Assembly (NCBI GenBank): GCA_016875515.1
Contig: VGRA01000056.1
Location: 1 to 9,935, forward strand
Length of the DNA: 9,935 nucleotides
Direction: 5' to 3'
Source: Deltaproteobacteria bacterium
GTDB lineage: Bacteria > Myxococcota > Myxococcia > Myxococcales > Myxococcaceae
The notes under the pieces are model-generated. The model was not told where the DNA came from. It was given only the letters and a program-made list of their open reading frames with translations, and searched no databases. Position numbers and translations under genes: made by a program. Below, piece by piece: positions 8,725 to 9,935 of this stretch (its first letter is position 1; every line of letters starts with the position of its first letter).

Positions 8725-9381
8725 TTGGGTCAGAAAGTTCATCCGATCGGGTTCCGCCTCGGGGTCATCCGGACCTGGGACAGCAAGTGGTTCGAGCAGA
8801 AGCACTACGCCCAGTGGCTGCATGAGGACATCAAGGTCCGCGAGTTCGTCAAGAAGACGCTTGGTCACGCCGGGGTCTCGCGCGTTGAGATTGAGCGTGC
8901 GGCGAACAAGGTGAAGGTCAACGTCCACTCCGCCCGGCCGGGGATCGTCATCGGCAAGCGGGGCGCCGGGATCGAGACCGTCAAGAAGGACCTCCAGCAG
9001 TTCACGAAGAACGAGATCTTCCTGAATATCGTGGAGGTCCGGAAGGCGGAAACGGACGCGCAGTTGGTGGCCGAGAACATCACGCAGCAGCTCGAGCGCC
9101 GCATTGCGTTCCGCCGAGCCATGAAGAAGGCCATCCAGACCGCCATGAAGTTTGGCGCCAAGGGCATCCGCGTGAGCTGCTCGGGCCGCCTCGGCGGCGC
9201 GGAGATCGCCCGCTACGAGTGGTACCGTGAGGGCCGGGTGCCCCTGCACACCCTCCGCGCTGATATTGACTACGGCTTCGCCGAGGCCAAGACGACCTAC
9301 GGCAAGATCGGCTGCAAGGTGTGGGTCTGCCGCGGCGAGGTCCTGCCGACGAAGAACGGCATGCCCTCCCAGCCGCGCTAG
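8725..9381 (+). CDS. rpsC: 30S ribosomal protein S3, TTG start
   Basis: S3 (218 residues, usual 210-235) forms, with S4 and S5, the mRNA entry tunnel and contributes to mRNA unwinding. The start is TTG immediately before [12 protein letters not shown], which is where the family begins (normally MGQKVHP). The KH type-2 domain has its GXXG loop GKRG at 77-80, followed by [18 protein letters not shown] (129-136) holds the basic residues linked to ribosomal helicase activity. The C-terminal domain has [19 protein letters not shown] (152-170) and [12 protein letters not shown]. The start is supported by AGGGAG 7 bases upstream; any in-frame extension would run into rplV. TTG starts are rare for highly expressed ribosomal proteins. 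The first residue is expected to be formyl-Met despite the TTG codon. Confidence 0.97.
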   Translation: MGQKVHPIGFRLGVIRTWDSKWFEQKHYAQWLHEDIKVREFVKKTLGHAGVSRVEIERAANKVKVNVHSARPGIVIGKRGAGIETVKKDLQQFTKNEIFLNIVEVRKAETDAQLVAENITQQLERRIAFRRAMKKAIQTAMKFGAKGIRVSCSGRLGGAEIARYEWYREGRVPLHTLRADIDYGFAEAKTTYGKIGCKVWVCRGEVLPTKNGMPSQPR

Positions 9382-9407
9382 GCCAGGAACCAGGAAGGAC
9401 TTGAACC

Positions 9408-9827
9408 ATGCTTCAGCCCGCTCGTACCAAGTACCGCAAGATGCAGAAAGGCCGGATGCCCGGCGCCGCCCACCGCGGCTCTGATCTCACCTACGGGGAG
9501 TTCGGCCTGATGAGCCTCCAGCCCGGGTGGATCACCTCCCGGCAGATCGAGGCGGCCCGTGTCGCCATGACCCGCCACATCAAGCGAGGCGGCAAGGTGT
9601 GGATCCGGGTGTTCCCCGACAAGCCCATCACCAAGAAGCCCGCCGAGACCCGCATGGGTACCGGCAAGGGCAACGTGGAGTACTACGTGGCGGTGGTGAA
9701 GCCCGGCCGCATCCTGTACGAGATGGAAGGCATGACGGCAGAGGTTGCCCACGGCGCGCTGAAGCTCGCCCAGGCCAAGCTGCCCGTCCTCACGAAGATC
9801 GTCCACCGCAGCGAGATGGCGCTGTAG
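9408..9827 (+). CDS. rplP: 50S ribosomal protein L16
   Basis: L16 (139 residues, usual 136-140) binds near the A site of the 50S and helps position aminoacyl-tRNA; it joins late in 50S assembly. Hallmarks: [16 protein letters not shown] (1-16), the [20 protein letters not shown] segment (32-51), and [20 protein letters not shown] (76-95). R82 corresponds to E. coli R81, which is hydroxylated there. AAGGA (9395-9399) is 8 bases before the ATG. The gap to rpsC is 26 bases and to rpmC 19 bases. Confidence 0.98.
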   Translation: MLQPARTKYRKMQKGRMPGAAHRGSDLTYGEFGLMSLQPGWITSRQIEAARVAMTRHIKRGGKVWIRVFPDKPITKKPAETRMGTGKGNVEYYVAVVKPGRILYEMEGMTAEVAHGALKLAQAKLPVLTKIVHRSEMAL

Positions 9828-9846
9828 GTCCACGGGGAGAACGTCA

Positions 9847-9935
9847 ATGGCAACTGCGAAGGAACTGAAGGAGCTCTCCCTGGAAGACCTGAGCCGTCGC
9901 GCGGCGGAGTTGCGCGAAGGGATCTTCAAGGAGAC
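9847..9935 (+). CDS. rpmC: 50S ribosomal protein L29, partial
   Basis: The last 89 bases encode the first 29 residues (MATAKELKELSLEDLSRRAA and on) of a small helical protein, cut by the window edge. The pattern K-E-L-x-E-L-S-x-E-x-L followed by a second helix is that of L29, a 60-70 residue protein at the tunnel exit beside L23. Position right after rplP is where rpmC stands in the S10 operon. GGGGAG (9834-9839) is 7 bases before the ATG. Confidence 0.93.
   Translation, partial: MATAKELKELSLEDLSRRAAELREGIFKE

Overview
The window is high-GC DNA (about two thirds G+C by eye, strong G/C preference at third codon positions). It is a core translation locus: the str operon joined directly to the S10 ribosomal-protein operon, all on the + strand. 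Protein sequences and the absence of any gap-filling accessory genes suggest a Gram-negative proteobacterial-type organism, most likely Myxococcota (class Myxococcia). That placement is an inference from general resemblance, not a computed result.

Layout. Bases 1-20 carry the first six codons of a divergent minus-strand gene that looks like a J-domain (DnaJ-type) protein. At 110-1230 a two-gene unit encodes a secreted SurA-N-like protein and a RimI-type acetyltransferase, overlapping by 4 bases. A near-consensus sigma70 promoter (1237-1265) then starts the str operon: rpsL (S12), rpsG (S7), fusA (EF-G), tuf (EF-Tu). A 239-base gap follows tuf, holding a strong GC hairpin, an A-tract, a second plausible sigma70 promoter and a boxA-like element. 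Next comes the S10 operon: rpsJ (S10), rplD (L4), rplW (L23), rplB (L2), rpsS (S19), rplV (L22), rpsC (S3), rplP (L16) and the start of rpmC (L29), cut by the window edge.

The genes form one functional set: 30S assembly and decoding (S12, S7, S10, S19, S3), the 50S peptidyl-transferase and exit-tunnel region (L4, L23, L2, L22, L16, L29), the two elongation GTPases, and a ribosomal-protein modification enzyme upstream. Tight spacing, a 4-base rplD/rplW overlap and Shine-Dalgarno sequences before nearly every gene indicate polycistronic, translationally coupled expression.

Points that stand out: rplC (L3), normally between rpsJ and rplD, is absent and only 23 bases separate those genes; rpsC uses a TTG start; tuf has codon usage unlike its neighbours until its last ~40 codons; GC-rich hairpins sit in the rpsG-fusA and tuf-rpsJ gaps and around the rplW stop codon; a boxA-like element precedes rpsJ, whose product S10 (NusE) is itself the boxA-binding partner of NusB. 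I see no mobile elements, CRISPR arrays, tRNA or rRNA genes, and no evidence of a novel multi-gene system.
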